DNA from: Syntrophales bacterium
GTDB taxonomy: Bacteria > Desulfobacterota > Syntrophia > Syntrophales > UBA2210
Reading direction: 5' to 3'
Assembly: GCA_023230565.1 (NCBI GenBank)
Contig: JALNXD010000006.1
Coordinates: forward strand, 1-64,000
Length of the DNA stretch: 64,000 nt
Below are positions 44,401 through 52,773 of this stretch, piece after piece. The notes below the pieces were generated by a model, which had not been told where the DNA came from, made no database searches, and saw nothing but the letters and a program-made list of their open reading frames with translations. Numbering within the stretch: position 1 is the stretch's first letter; the number at the start of each line of letters is the position of its first letter. The position numbers and the translations under genes are program-made.

Positions 44401-45957
44401 TTAAAATTTGGTCGGCCAGTTGGCCAGCCGGTGTTCACTTATTCCTTTTGTTTTAGATAAGGATTGTGCCTGTCGGAGCACCCGGATAATATGAGTTCTC
44501 GTTTCCTGCGGGTCAATCACTTCGTGGATGAAATGCAGGCCAGCGGCGCCATAAGGATCAGTTCCTTCAGCCATTTTTCTGATCCTTTCTTCCTGTTCTT
44601 CCGGACTTTGTGCGGGTATTGCACCAAAAACCACGTTTGCGGCAATAGCCGGATCAACAAAGCTCATCTCTGCAGTCGGCCAGGCAACAATTGAATCCGC
44701 CCCGCTTCCCGAGCCGCACATATTCCAGTAGGCCATTCCGTAAGCCTTTCTTACGATTATTGTTATTTTGGGAACCGTCACAAGGGCCAGGGCGTTCATA
44801 AAGTTCATGACATGGGCGCCCACTCTCTTGCGTTCCGCTTCCCTTCCTACGAGAAATCCGGGGATATCCTCAAAAAAGATCAGCGGAATATTAAAAGAAT
44901 CGCACAGGCAAAGAAAACTCATTACCTTTTCTATTCCGTCGGTATCCATTGCTCCTGAATTGAACCGGGGCTGGTTTGCCACGATTCCTGTCACGTGACC
45001 TTCAATTCTTGCCAGAGAAGTGATTACCGTTTTGCCGAAGAGCGGTTTTATCGGGAAAAGGCTGTTTTTATCGACCACTCTTTCCAATATTCGGTTCATA
45101 TCATATGTGCGGTTGCGTTTCTCCGGCAGCAGGTCGAGAATGCCTGACATTTCTTCTCCCGAACCATCGGGCACGGGAGCGAAAGGCGGAAGTTCTTCAT
45201 TATGGCATGGCATATAACTCAAGTAGTCTTTGATAATCTGAAAACATTCATCTTCATTTTCCGCAATTCGGTCAGCCATACCTGTTACTGTTGCATGGAG
45301 CTTCCATCCTCCGAGCTCCTCATCGGTAATATTTTCTCCCAGAGCTATCGATACAATGCGCGGTCCCGATACACCCATAGCGGTTCCTTTAACCATGACA
45401 ACGAAATCTGAAAGGCAGGCCTTCCATGTCGGTGCACCGTAACACTTGCCCAGAACTGCCGAGACAAGGGGTGTAGTCCGCACACGGCTCATACTTTCTA
45501 TAAAAGTGTTTTTCCCTCCGCCCCCATACGATGCAAGTCCGGCCGATCCCATGATATCGGGCATTCGGGCGCCGCCTGCTTCTCCTAAATAGATTATGGG
45601 AAACCCATGCCGGTGTGCTGTTTCTCTGATATCTCTCTCTTTCCGTGAGGCGATTCGGCTTGAGGTTGCCCCGAGAACGGTGAAATCAGCTGAAATTATT
45701 CCTACAGGCCTTCCATTTACCGTACCGTATCCTCCCACTTTGCTGTCGGCAGGGCTTTTTTCAGCCATTCCCGGCATATCGGAATGGTTGAGCATTCCGA
45801 CTTCAGAAAAAGAACCGGAATCCAGTAACTCATCAATCCGTTCACGAGCGGTGTATTTGCCTTCGGCATGATGTTTGGCCACTTTCTTTTCACCGCCCAT
45901 CATCAAGGCTTTCTTTTTACGGTTCCTGAGTTCATCTAACTGCTTTTCAAACGGCAT
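44401..45957 (-). CDS. Acyl-CoA carboxylase/decarboxylase carboxyltransferase subunit
   Basis: A 518-aa carboxyltransferase of the propionyl-/methylmalonyl-/glutaconyl-CoA group, which moves carboxyl between biotin and an acyl-CoA. It has the two crotonase-like halves, with IYLGEAGGARMPDIMG and SGPRIVSIALGE in the first and PLIFFEDIPGFLVGREAE and MCGSGSGADSIVAWPTAEM in the second. The open frame extends to 46044, but ATG 45957 is preceded by AAGGAGG. No biotin carboxylase or biotin carrier gene is nearby, so it may work with subunits encoded elsewhere. It precedes the transporter modules. Confidence 0.86.
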   Translation of the reverse strand: MPFEKQLDELRNRKKKALMMGGEKKVAKHHAEGKYTARERIDELLDSGSFSEVGMLNHSDMPGMAEKSPADSKVGGYGTVNGRPVGIISADFTVLGATSSRIASRKERDIRETAHRHGFPIIYLGEAGGARMPDIMGSAGLASYGGGGKNTFIESMSRVRTTPLVSAVLGKCYGAPTWKACLSDFVVMVKGTAMGVSGPRIVSIALGENITDEELGGWKLHATVTGMADRIAENEDECFQIIKDYLSYMPCHNEELPPFAPVPDGSGEEMSGILDLLPEKRNRTYDMNRILERVVDKNSLFPIKPLFGKTVITSLARIEGHVTGIVANQPRFNSGAMDTDGIEKVMSFLCLCDSFNIPLIFFEDIPGFLVGREAERKRVGAHVMNFMNALALVTVPKITIIVRKAYGMAYWNMCGSGSGADSIVAWPTAEMSFVDPAIAANVVFGAIPAQSPEEQEERIRKMAEGTDPYGAAGLHFIHEVIDPQETRTHIIRVLRQAQSLSKTKGISEHRLANWPTKF

Positions 45958-46710
45958 TACATAATCCTCCTTGATACAAGTGCAAATTTCTGTTGGTAGT
46001 AAAGGAGCATTCACAGCGAAGGAGGGAACTGTATGGGGGAACATGGAGAATTTTGCCGGTCATATCCTTCTTTCCGTCTGTTTGGTGCTTTTTACGAATT
46101 TAGTTTTAAGTATTTGCGGTACTTACGTAAAAAAAGCTTTGTGCTCTTTTTTTGTTCTTTGCGGCACGCTCAATTTGATGATGGAATACATGGATTCCCC
46201 CCCCTCAGACCTGATTCGGCATCTCTCAGGAATAATACCAGATTTTACTTTACACAAGTAGAAATGCACGCACTGCTAAATGTCTGGCTGCAATGCGGAT
46301 ACGCCCGGCAAAAAGAAGGCTTTTTCTACACCATCCTTTTTTAAGTTATTAAAAATGTCTGAAATCCATTTTCTTGAAAATTCATGTTGAGAATCGTAAA
46401 TGGCAGCGAAAAAGCAACGGCTGTATTCCAATCTTTCTTTTTCCGAACCATGCTTTCCCCCTGTTAGAAAAAGAAAATGGTGTCAATGATGATAAAGTAT
46501 CGGGTTTGTATGGGGGAAAACCCGGTAACCGGCTGTGCTCTCTGTCATTCAGGGATATGAAATTTTGCCCGGTTCAGACCTGTGTCTCGACCGTGCTCGA
46601 AAGAAATCTTTCTTCCTCTCCTCGTGCCATTTCATATGTATTCGCTTTTTGGACTTTTAGCTGAACCACCAAAATGAACCGTGAATCAAAAGAGAGGATT
46701 TCCCCGGTGG
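45958..46710. other. Intergenic region, 750 bp, no supported gene
   Basis: Lies upstream of the carboxyltransferase gene and downstream of the FAD dehydrogenase gene, both on the minus strand. Plus-strand open frames of about 100 codons (46033-46344 and 45971-46261) overlap each other, and neither has a convincing ribosome site nor a recognisable product. The region holds an 8-base C run (46197-46204) and one copy of the dispersed repeat listed separately. Confidence 0.5.
46543..46582 (-). repeat. Dispersed intergenic repeat, copy 1
   Basis: On the minus strand AGGTCTGAACCGGGCAAAA is followed by a TTTCATATCCCTGAAT block. The first 35 bases match the copy at 49282-49330 with about five differences. 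Further copies at 48148 and 50223 share the AGGTCTGAGCCGGGCA part. Confidence 0.6.
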
Positions 46711-48027
46711 TCAAAATTTTTGTGAAATGCCTTTTGCTGCGATAATTCCGGAGATGGCTGCTCCTACAATACCCCGGCTTTTTCCGGCGCCATCACCCGC
46801 CACGAAAATGCCCTCAACATCTGTTTCCAGGTTGCGGTCAGTGGGGAACCGTGTATCAAAAAATTTTATCTCCGGCGCGTACATGAGACTGGAGGGATGA
46901 AGAATACCTGGAACGATCTTGTCAAGCTTTTTAAGTGATTCCCATATGTTATCAATTATTCTTGCCGGCATGCCGAGCGTTATATCCCCTGGAACGGCCC
47001 GATAGGTAGCGGTAAGCGAATCGAAGTGGCGAGTGCGGCTTTCAAATGTCGCTAAAGAACTTCTCCTCCCTTCTCTGAAGTCTCCAATCCGCTGCACAAT
47101 AGGTTTTCCGTCGCCCAGGAGATGAAATTGCCTGGCTATCATGCGCCCATATTCGGTTGTATCCGAAAAGGGTTTAGTAAGGGCAACGGTATTGATGACT
47201 GCGAAATTCGTATTACCGGTTTTGCGAGTGGAAAAAGCATCACCGTTTACCAGTTTGAAGTTGAAATAGTGTTCGGTGCGAACACGGCCGCCCGGATTGG
47301 TACAGAAGGTTCTGACCCTGTCATTATGACGGGCAGTGCGAAAAATGAATTTCGGATCATATACGATTTCGGTGACAGCGTCATAGAATTTATTCTGCAG
47401 CTCGAACCGGATCCCTACATCAATCGGACCGAACGTGTGAGTGATCCCCAGCATATCGGCCATATCGCGAAACCAGTAAGCTCCGCTCCTTCCAGGTGCG
47501 GCGAGAATGACATTTGCCGAATAGGTCGCCTTTGGCGCGGTTTGTATGCAAAAACCGCATGTAGCCTTCTCGATTGAGAGAACTTCCGCTCCGGTAATAA
47601 GTGTGGTAAATGTGAGGAAATTTCTCAAATAATCGACAACAGCCTTCCCATTATCTGTTCCCCAGTGCCATTGCTCCGGCGCAATAAACTCGACACCGTT
47701 ATCCTCAGCGATATTCTTTAACGATTCTATTCTGTCATTCATCCCTGCAGCTGTTACCTGCCGGCATTGCGGGAACCCGACAAAGATTTCTTTGACTTCT
47801 TTAATGAGATCTCGCGCAGAGTCTTGATTTACCGAAAGTTCCGCCAGATCAATTCCGATACGGTAATCGAAATTCAATTTTCCGTCATTAAGAAGTCCGC
47901 CTGCAGGATATGGGTTTTTATCGATTACGGCAAGTCTCTTTATTCCGAGGCGCTCCAGCTGAATCGCTGCAAAAAGCCCGGCGGGACCCGATCCGATAAT
48001 AATGACATCAAAATGTTCATGTGCCAT
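46711..48027 (-). CDS. FAD-dependent dehydrogenase (COG2509-like)
   Basis: A 438-aa flavoprotein. It starts with the dinucleotide-binding motif IIGSGPAGLFAAIQLE and ends with a second FAD-contact region, GIFVAGDGAGKSRGIVGAA. The central part (GPIDVGIRFEL, DRVRTFCTNPGGRV, RIGDFREGRRSS) matches a family of uncharacterised FAD-dependent dehydrogenases related to geranylgeranyl-reductase-like proteins. Substrate and electron partner are unknown. It is transcribed alone, and its flanking gaps carry repeats. Confidence 0.8.
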   Translation of the reverse strand: MAHEHFDVIIIGSGPAGLFAAIQLERLGIKRLAVIDKNPYPAGGLLNDGKLNFDYRIGIDLAELSVNQDSARDLIKEVKEIFVGFPQCRQVTAAGMNDRIESLKNIAEDNGVEFIAPEQWHWGTDNGKAVVDYLRNFLTFTTLITGAEVLSIEKATCGFCIQTAPKATYSANVILAAPGRSGAYWFRDMADMLGITHTFGPIDVGIRFELQNKFYDAVTEIVYDPKFIFRTARHNDRVRTFCTNPGGRVRTEHYFNFKLVNGDAFSTRKTGNTNFAVINTVALTKPFSDTTEYGRMIARQFHLLGDGKPIVQRIGDFREGRRSSLATFESRTRHFDSLTATYRAVPGDITLGMPARIIDNIWESLKKLDKIVPGILHPSSLMYAPEIKFFDTRFPTDRNLETDVEGIFVAGDGAGKSRGIVGAAISGIIAAKGISQKF

Positions 48028-48147
48028 ATAATGCCTTTCGAATCATACAGAGATAATGAAAAAGTATCTGCCTTGAGAATAATCAAATAAATTATACTTG
48101 AAGGTGCTTTCTATCAATAGACTTATTTGACAACTTCGACCACGGGT

Positions 48148-48203
48148 CTTAGCGGGCACACCGCCTGTAAATCGGAAATCAATGGGCCTTGCAATCACTT
48201 AGG
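48148..48203 (+). repeat. Dispersed intergenic repeat, copy 2
   Basis: GGGTCTTAGCGGGCA, then TGTAAATCGGAAATCAATGG and GCAATCACTTA. This aligns with the copy at 50223-50283 with a few differences and a 3-base gap. It includes a small GCGG/CCGC hairpin (48152-48164). Confidence 0.5.
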
Positions 48204-48230
48204 TAGAACTTTCTCATACCAGTGCGGCCG

Positions 48231-48264
48231 GCATGAGGAGCTTTTTAGGAAGCCGTTTCAGAAT
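48231..48264. repeat. Partial palindromic element overlapping the end of the HD gene
   Basis: GAGGAGCTTTTTAGGAAGCC and the following TTTCAGAAT resemble the right end of the full element at 52547-52671 (CGGAGCTTTTCACGAAGCC...TCATAAT). The last 7 codons of the HD-domain gene lie inside it. Confidence 0.5.
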
Positions 48265-49045
48265 TGAGTCTTCCTGCTTTTTGCGAGTCCAGTATATCCG
48301 CAAAAAGTTCCTCAATATCATTTGAGTCGGGTAATTCCTGCCGAATCCGTAGAAAAATGCTTCGTTCATGGGCAAGTTTGCGAGTCGGAACATAATAGAG
48401 GTCATAAAACCATGTTGCTATCATGATAAGAAAATCAGCGAGAGTTGATAATCTTTCGATTGAAACGGAACCGGTTGCAAGAGCTTCGTGTATGACTTCG
48501 GGAGTTACCTCCCTGTTGAGGCTGATGTGAGGGAGCATATCTGAAAGATCACTGAAACCGTCAGAAACCAGGGAACCCAATGTGAGCTCCATTATATCAA
48601 GCTTATCCGCATCTCTTAGTACTTTCAGCAGCCAATTCCGGCCGGATTTGAAGGGTATGTCGGTTTTACTGCGATTGTGGTATTCCACGGCGTACAAAAG
48701 CTGCGTTCGTTCACCGGAAGGAAGCGGCAATAAGATATCTTGTGATTCCAGGATAGCCCGTCCTGAAATACCGTGATTTACAGTATCGGTATCCCGAAAT
48801 GATCCGAATTTGCTGAATTGCGGGAAACGGCCCACATCGTGTACAAGTCCGGCGCTTTCAGCCAGATTCTGTTTGCTTTCGGAAGCACCTGTATCGGCAG
48901 CGATTTTTCTTGCATTCGCGGCAACCCGAAAACTGTGTTTCCTTTTCAGTTCCAGCATGGGATGCAGCAGATTATTTTTTATTTGATATCCGCTTACGTA
49001 CGTTTCAAACCACTGTCTGAATAATATCAGTTCTCTTTCTGTCAT
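48245..49045 (-). CDS. HD-domain phosphohydrolase
   Basis: A 266-aa protein with a metal-dependent HD domain: H of KRKHSFRVA, HD of GLVHDVGRFPQ, later H of VNHGISG and YHNRS, and the distal Asp of RDADKLDIME. Such proteins hydrolyse nucleotides or other phosphomonoesters or cyclic nucleotides. The substrate here is unknown. The C-terminal residues (about RLNSETAS) are encoded within a repeat-like sequence, so the native 3' end may have been altered. It has no operon partners. Confidence 0.82.
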   Translation of the reverse strand: MTERELILFRQWFETYVSGYQIKNNLLHPMLELKRKHSFRVAANARKIAADTGASESKQNLAESAGLVHDVGRFPQFSKFGSFRDTDTVNHGISGRAILESQDILLPLPSGERTQLLYAVEYHNRSKTDIPFKSGRNWLLKVLRDADKLDIMELTLGSLVSDGFSDLSDMLPHISLNREVTPEVIHEALATGSVSIERLSTLADFLIMIATWFYDLYYVPTRKLAHERSIFLRIRQELPDSNDIEELFADILDSQKAGRLNSETAS

Positions 49046-49348
49046 AAACTTTCGCCTGGAATTGAAGAGAATGCACTATTTGACGGTTTCGAAGAAAGTT
49101 CCGATGTCTCCAATCGGTACATAATGCGACAGCCAATTTTCTCCAATTTAAGAGTCTGAAGTTTGGCCGCAAATCAGCTTTGCTTTTGGCCCCTCATTGT
49201 CGATTTGAAGAACCTTCCCGGCGAGCGCCGGGCGCAACACTCGAGTTGGTCGAGGAAGCCTCAATGATTCATAATTAAAAAAGGTCTGAGCCGGTCAAAA
49301 CCTCATACCCTGAATCGGAAATGCCTAAGCCCAATTCGGAAATGGCGG
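49046..49348. other. Intergenic gap with hairpin and repeat-like sequence
   Basis: 303 bp without a gene. TTGACGGTTTC at 49079-49089 equals the left end of the palindromic element at 52547, followed by a degenerate continuation. CCCGGC-GAGC-GCCGGG (49217-49232) is a perfect GC hairpin, and one dispersed repeat copy (49282-49330) precedes the transglutaminase-like gene's end. Confidence 0.5.
49282..49330 (+). repeat. Dispersed intergenic repeat, copy 3
   Basis: AGGTCTGAGCCGGTCAAAA followed by CCTCATACCCTGAATCGGAA. It matches copy 1 over 35 bases and shares the GTCTGAGCCGG core with copy 4. Confidence 0.6.
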
Positions 49349-50005
49349 TTATCCTTCTCGTGAAAGCCACGGACGTTTATCTTTGCCCACTCGTTGCGAT
49401 ATGATCTCGGCGATCCAGTCGAACGGCAGGTCGTCATAGGCTGGAAATTTTTCAAGGTATTCGATGTAGGGTTTACCAGCCAAATCTGTCTCGGGGAGGA
49501 CGGCATCTGATGATCCTTCGAATTCAACAGTAGGAAGGCCGTTCTTTTCGCAAAGCCCCTTGTCGAAAGTGGCGGCGGCACTTATCCATTTTCCGTTCAG
49601 AAAAAATTGATTGTATCCATGCCGGGGGAATATATTCGACCCCATCGCCTTGACAATATGCTCCGGCACCCGATGATTTCTAATTTTAGCAAAAGCCATT
49701 CTGCTGGGAATTCCAGTTGCCCTCGCCAGAGAGGTCAGAAGAACAGCTTTCTGTACACAGTATCCTTTTCCCCATTCAAGAATCCGAGAAGCCTTGAAAT
49801 CTTCTTCAAATACTGAAATCATGAAGAGATTGTATCTTATAGAATCCCTCACAAAATAAAAAAGCTTTACTGCTTTTTCAGTATCGCTCAGGCAGCCTGC
49901 CGTTATTTCTTCTGCGCGTCCGATTACTGCCTCATGGGCCGATTCGATAGTAAAAGTCGGCTGTAGATACACTGACATGTCTTCTTCTCTATGCCCCGAA
50001 TTCAT
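49349..50005 (-). CDS. Transglutaminase-like cysteine protease-fold protein
   Basis: A 218-aa protein with the transglutaminase core triad: Cys in GKGYCVQKAVLLTSLARA, His in RHGYNQFFLNGKW, and Asp in SAAATFDK. Bacterial members are usually peptidases or amidases; the actual substrate is unknown. ATG 50005 is chosen over an in-frame TTG 7 codons upstream because AAAAGGAG lies just before it. No signal peptide is visible, so it is probably cytoplasmic. It is a single gene between repeat-bearing gaps. Confidence 0.78.
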   Translation of the reverse strand: MNSGHREEDMSVYLQPTFTIESAHEAVIGRAEEITAGCLSDTEKAVKLFYFVRDSIRYNLFMISVFEEDFKASRILEWGKGYCVQKAVLLTSLARATGIPSRMAFAKIRNHRVPEHIVKAMGSNIFPRHGYNQFFLNGKWISAAATFDKGLCEKNGLPTVEFEGSSDAVLPETDLAGKPYIEYLEKFPAYDDLPFDWIAEIISQRVGKDKRPWLSREG

Positions 50006-50177
50006 TTCACTTCTGCTCCTTTTCAATTAAATGAAAACACTGTTGCGTGTTGCGCGGAAAATATCGATGATTTATTTTGCATTCGCATGAAGTGTAGGTA
50101 TAAGCAGGGCAACAGTCAAGCATTTTTGTGAAATGAACGATATTTTCAAAAATTCCTCTTTTCTGAAGCTGCAATAG

Positions 50178-50189
50178 CGGCAATTGCCG
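50178..50189. repeat. Perfect palindrome CGGCAATTGCCG
   Basis: A 12-bp perfect palindrome in the gap between the transglutaminase-like gene and glnB, just left of repeat copy 4. It has no other obvious role. Confidence 0.35.
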
Positions 50190-50209
50190 GGGAAAGCTTC
50201 GCGAGACGC

Positions 50210-50283
50210 AGCATGGTCGAAACAGGTCTGAGCCGGGCAAATCTGTGAGTCGGAAAATCAATGAGCTCTCGCATTCACTTATT
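50210..50283 (+). repeat. Dispersed intergenic repeat, copy 4
   Basis: GCATGGTCGAAACAGGTCTG, then AGCCGGGCAAAT and TGTGAGTCGGAAAATCAATG. The left part matches copy 1 (GCACGGTCGAGACACAGGTC) and the right part matches copy 2, linking all four copies in one family. Confidence 0.6.
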
Positions 50284-50289
50284 CAGCAG

Positions 50290-50313
50290 TCCATATGCTG
50301 CATTGTGCTTCAT
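50290..50313. repeat. Fragment of the palindromic element
   Basis: TCCATATGCTGCATTGTGCT followed by TCAT matches 52568-52591 of the full element with one mismatch. The rest of the element is absent here, and the glnB stop lies 10 bp away. Confidence 0.6.
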
Positions 50314-50322
50314 TTTTAATCC

Positions 50323-50718
50323 TCATGGTTTATTTAGCGGCAGAATTCCCTTTCTTTCATCGATATCGCCGGGGTAGGCCACTGCCTCCTGCGTCCGTTC
50401 GCCCGTGCGGATGCGGATGACTTCCTCTACAGGATAGATGAAGATAAGCCCGTCTCCCGGTTCACCGGTACAGGCGGCCTTGCAGATGGCTTTAATGGTC
50501 TCTTCTACATTTCTTTCACTCAATACGATATTGACCTGTGTTTTAGGGAGCATATCCACCTGATAGGTGCCGGACCGCCCGATCAGCTGAATGCCACCCT
50601 GGCGGCCGTGTCCCCGTATTTCGAAGATGTTCATTCCCTTGATGCCTATTTCGTTAAGGGCATCCTTGACATCGTTGATTTTGCTGTCGCGAATGATCGC
50701 TTCTATCTTTTTAAGCAT
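50323..50718 (-). CDS. glnB: Nitrogen regulatory protein P-II
   Basis: Trimeric sensor of 2-oxoglutarate, ATP/ADP and, through modification, glutamine; here it probably gates AmtB. The 131-aa chain has the PII start MLKKIEAIIR, the T-loop with a Tyr in GTYQVDMLPK (the position uridylylated in enteric PII) and the B-loop ACTGEPGDGLIFIYPVE. It is about 18 residues longer than E. coli GlnB at the C-terminus. It lies 28 bp after amtB on the same transcript (amtB-glnB), so it is GlnK by position. Confidence 0.93.
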   Translation of the reverse strand: MLKKIEAIIRDSKINDVKDALNEIGIKGMNIFEIRGHGRQGGIQLIGRSGTYQVDMLPKTQVNIVLSERNVEETIKAICKAACTGEPGDGLIFIYPVEEVIRIRTGERTQEAVAYPGDIDERKGILPLNKP

Positions 50719-50746
50719 CTTTGTGTCTCCATAAATTATCTGAATG

Positions 50747-51970
50747 TTATTGATAGGCCCTCTCTCCGTGGGAACTTATGTCCAGCCCCACTTCCTCCTC
50801 CATCGGGCTTACTCTCAGGCCGATGCTCGCATGAAGAAAGCGGGCAATAATGTATGTTCCGCCGAAAGAAAAGACGATAGTGACAGCGATAGCAAGGAGC
50901 TGAATCATGATTTGTCCCGGATTGCCGAAAAAGAGACCGTTCGCACCTGCGGCATTGACGGCGGTTGTCGCAAAAAGACCGGTGGCAATCATGCCCCAGA
51001 TGCTCGAAATTCCGTGACAGGCCCATACGTCAAGGGACTCATCGAGACTCCGCCTTTCTCTGAATCTCATGGCATAATAGGAAAGAGGCGCCGCAGTCAC
51101 GCCGATGCACAGGGCCGCAAGCGGCGAAACAAACCCTGAGGCAGGCGTAACCGCCGCAAGTCCGACGATCATCCCCGTGGCGATTCCGAGAGTTGAAGGC
51201 CTTCCGTCGAGCCATGAAAGAAACATCCAAACTAAAGCGGCGGCAGCCCCCGAGGTGTTGGTCGTCAATAGCGCATTGACGGCCACGCCGTTTGCCGCCA
51301 GCGCACTGCCGGCATTGAATCCGAACCATCCTACCCAGAGCAGTCCCGCTCCCAGCACCGTCAAGGGAATATTGTTCGGTTCCATGGGAAATTTTTTGAA
51401 TCCCTTGCGCGGACCGATCACCAGGGCAAAGGCAAGGGCCGAGAAGCCTGCCGCGATATGAACGACTGTACCGCCGGCAAAATCCAGGACCCCCATTTCC
51501 CTCAGCCATCCCCCTGCCCCCCATACCCAATGGCAGAGCGGATCATAGATCACGGTGGCCCAGATGAGGCTGAAAAGCAGAAATCCCTTGAATTTGATGC
51601 GTTCCACGAATGCGCCTGTAATAAGAGCGGGTGTGATGATGGCGAACATCATCTGAAAGGCGGCAAAGAGTCCCTGGGGTATCGTTTCGCTGTAGTGTGC
51701 ATTGGGAAGCGCATCGACGCCCAGAAGGCCGGCGAAATTCAATCCCCCTACAATGCCAAGGATGTCGGGACCGAAGGAAAGGGAATAGCCGAAAAGGACC
51801 CACTGCACGCCGATGAGAGCCATAAAGGCCATGCTCAGGGTCAGCGTGGAAAGAAGGTTTTTCCGGCGCACCATGCCTCCGTAAAAGAGAGCAAGGGCCG
51901 GTGTCATCAAAAGTACCAGAGAACAGCACACAAGAACCCAGGCGGTATCGCCTGCACTGATCGTATCCAT
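50747..51970 (-). CDS. amtB: Ammonium transporter
   Basis: A 407-aa trimeric membrane channel for ammonium. It has 11 expected membrane segments, the signature DFAGGTVVHIAAGFSAL with the first pore His, and WACHGISSIWGMIATGLFAT with the second pore His pair partner. The open frame reaches 52177, but ATG 51970 starts the normal sequence (MDTISAGDTAWVL), with TGAGG upstream. Co-transcribed with glnB from a sigma-54 promoter about 115 bases upstream. Confidence 0.95.
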   Translation of the reverse strand: MDTISAGDTAWVLVCCSLVLLMTPALALFYGGMVRRKNLLSTLTLSMAFMALIGVQWVLFGYSLSFGPDILGIVGGLNFAGLLGVDALPNAHYSETIPQGLFAAFQMMFAIITPALITGAFVERIKFKGFLLFSLIWATVIYDPLCHWVWGAGGWLREMGVLDFAGGTVVHIAAGFSALAFALVIGPRKGFKKFPMEPNNIPLTVLGAGLLWVGWFGFNAGSALAANGVAVNALLTTNTSGAAAALVWMFLSWLDGRPSTLGIATGMIVGLAAVTPASGFVSPLAALCIGVTAAPLSYYAMRFRERRSLDESLDVWACHGISSIWGMIATGLFATTAVNAAGANGLFFGNPGQIMIQLLAIAVTIVFSFGGTYIIARFLHASIGLRVSPMEEEVGLDISSHGERAYQ

Positions 51971-52096
51971 AATAACCTCACTTTTCCGGACGAAACCGTA
52001 TTCTGAAAAAAATGTTGAGAATACGGTTCGCCTTTTGTTTTTGCCTTTATCAACCAAATGGTTGGATTTGAGGCCTTTCTTTGGGTTCCATTGAAA

Positions 52097-52112
52097 GCAA
52101 TAGGCTTGCCAG
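52097..52112 (-). promoter_or_regulatory. Sigma-54 promoter of amtB-glnB
   Basis: On the minus strand CTGGCA-AGCCTA-TTGC, followed by TTT, matches the -24/-12 consensus with exactly 10 bp between GG (52110-52109) and GC (52098-52097). The predicted start is near 52086. Confidence 0.78.
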
Positions 52113-52280
52113 GATCGGCCGGATGACATGAGAATTCTAAAATCTGTTTGAGAAGAATGAATGCTAAGTATTTGCAATATATAAATAAAAATTTATTAAC
52201 AATTCCGGTGCTTGATGCCCGGATATCGGACCATTCCCCGGTTCGGCATGATTCTATAGGTGCGGTGTCCTCGAAAAAAA

Positions 52281-52296
52281 CAACCAAAATGTTAAT
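52281..52296. promoter_or_regulatory. Candidate activator site upstream of amtB
   Basis: CAACCAAAATGTTAAT is close to the glnA-upstream sequence CCTACCAAAATGTAAT, with a few changes. It is centred about 179 bp upstream of the amtB -24 element, a workable enhancer distance. Confidence 0.4.
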
Positions 52297-52504
52297 TCAC
52301 AATGTTCAAAATACTGAACGGTAGGATCTCGCCATGTAAATTAAAGAGAGTAAGACATGCCTTTTTGTCAGTCACATCCCGGATAGAAAACGAGTCTGAT
52401 CGAAAACGAGTCTTGCATTGGTAATTTTGTTATTTTAATATTTCAGACCTCATGGGATGAAATAAATATTTTGCACCGCAGGATATGTAGAGTTTGAACA
52501 AGTC

Positions 52505-52520
52505 CCTACAATATGGTAGT
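52505..52520. promoter_or_regulatory. Candidate activator dyad between amtB and the sigma-54 activator gene
   Basis: CCTACAATATGGTAGT differs from the dapF-upstream site by only two bases. It lies 395 bp from the amtB promoter and 254 bp before the activator gene, so it could serve amtB, autoregulation, or both. Confidence 0.5.
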
Positions 52521-52546
52521 ATCACTAAAATCTTGCAGAAGGTAGT

Positions 52547-52671
52547 ATTGACGGTTTCATGAAAAAATCCATATGCTGCATTGCGCTTCTTCTCCGTCAC
52601 TGCGTCACATTCCTGTGTACGCCTCATCCCCGTGCTTGCATCCGGAGCTTTTCACGAAGCCTTGTCATAAT
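52547..52671. repeat. Palindromic intergenic element (REP/MITE-like), full copy
   Basis: About 125 bp bounded by imperfect inverted ends: TTGACGGTTTCATGAAAAA on the left, and TTTTCACGAAGCCTTGTCAT (reading ATGACAAGGCTTCGTGAAAA on the other strand) on the right. The centre, CACA-TTCC-TGTG, is a small hairpin. Parts recur at 48231-48264, 49079-49089 and 50290-50313. I recall similar elements from other deltaproteobacterial intergenic regions, but cannot search. No coding capacity. Confidence 0.6.
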
Positions 52672-52773
52672 CGAGTTTCTGTGGTGTAAGATCGACGGCA
52701 GGAAACTTTTCAGATCTCCGGATAAATCCGTAAGTATACCCCAAGTTATAACCCCGATACGTGAAGGATAAAA

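Noticed and set aside
45971..46344. Overlapping plus-strand frames of 96 and 103 codons in the 750-bp gap
   Set aside because: Overlap each other, lack clear ribosome sites, and contain low-complexity hydrophobic or aromatic stretches typical of AT-rich non-coding DNA.
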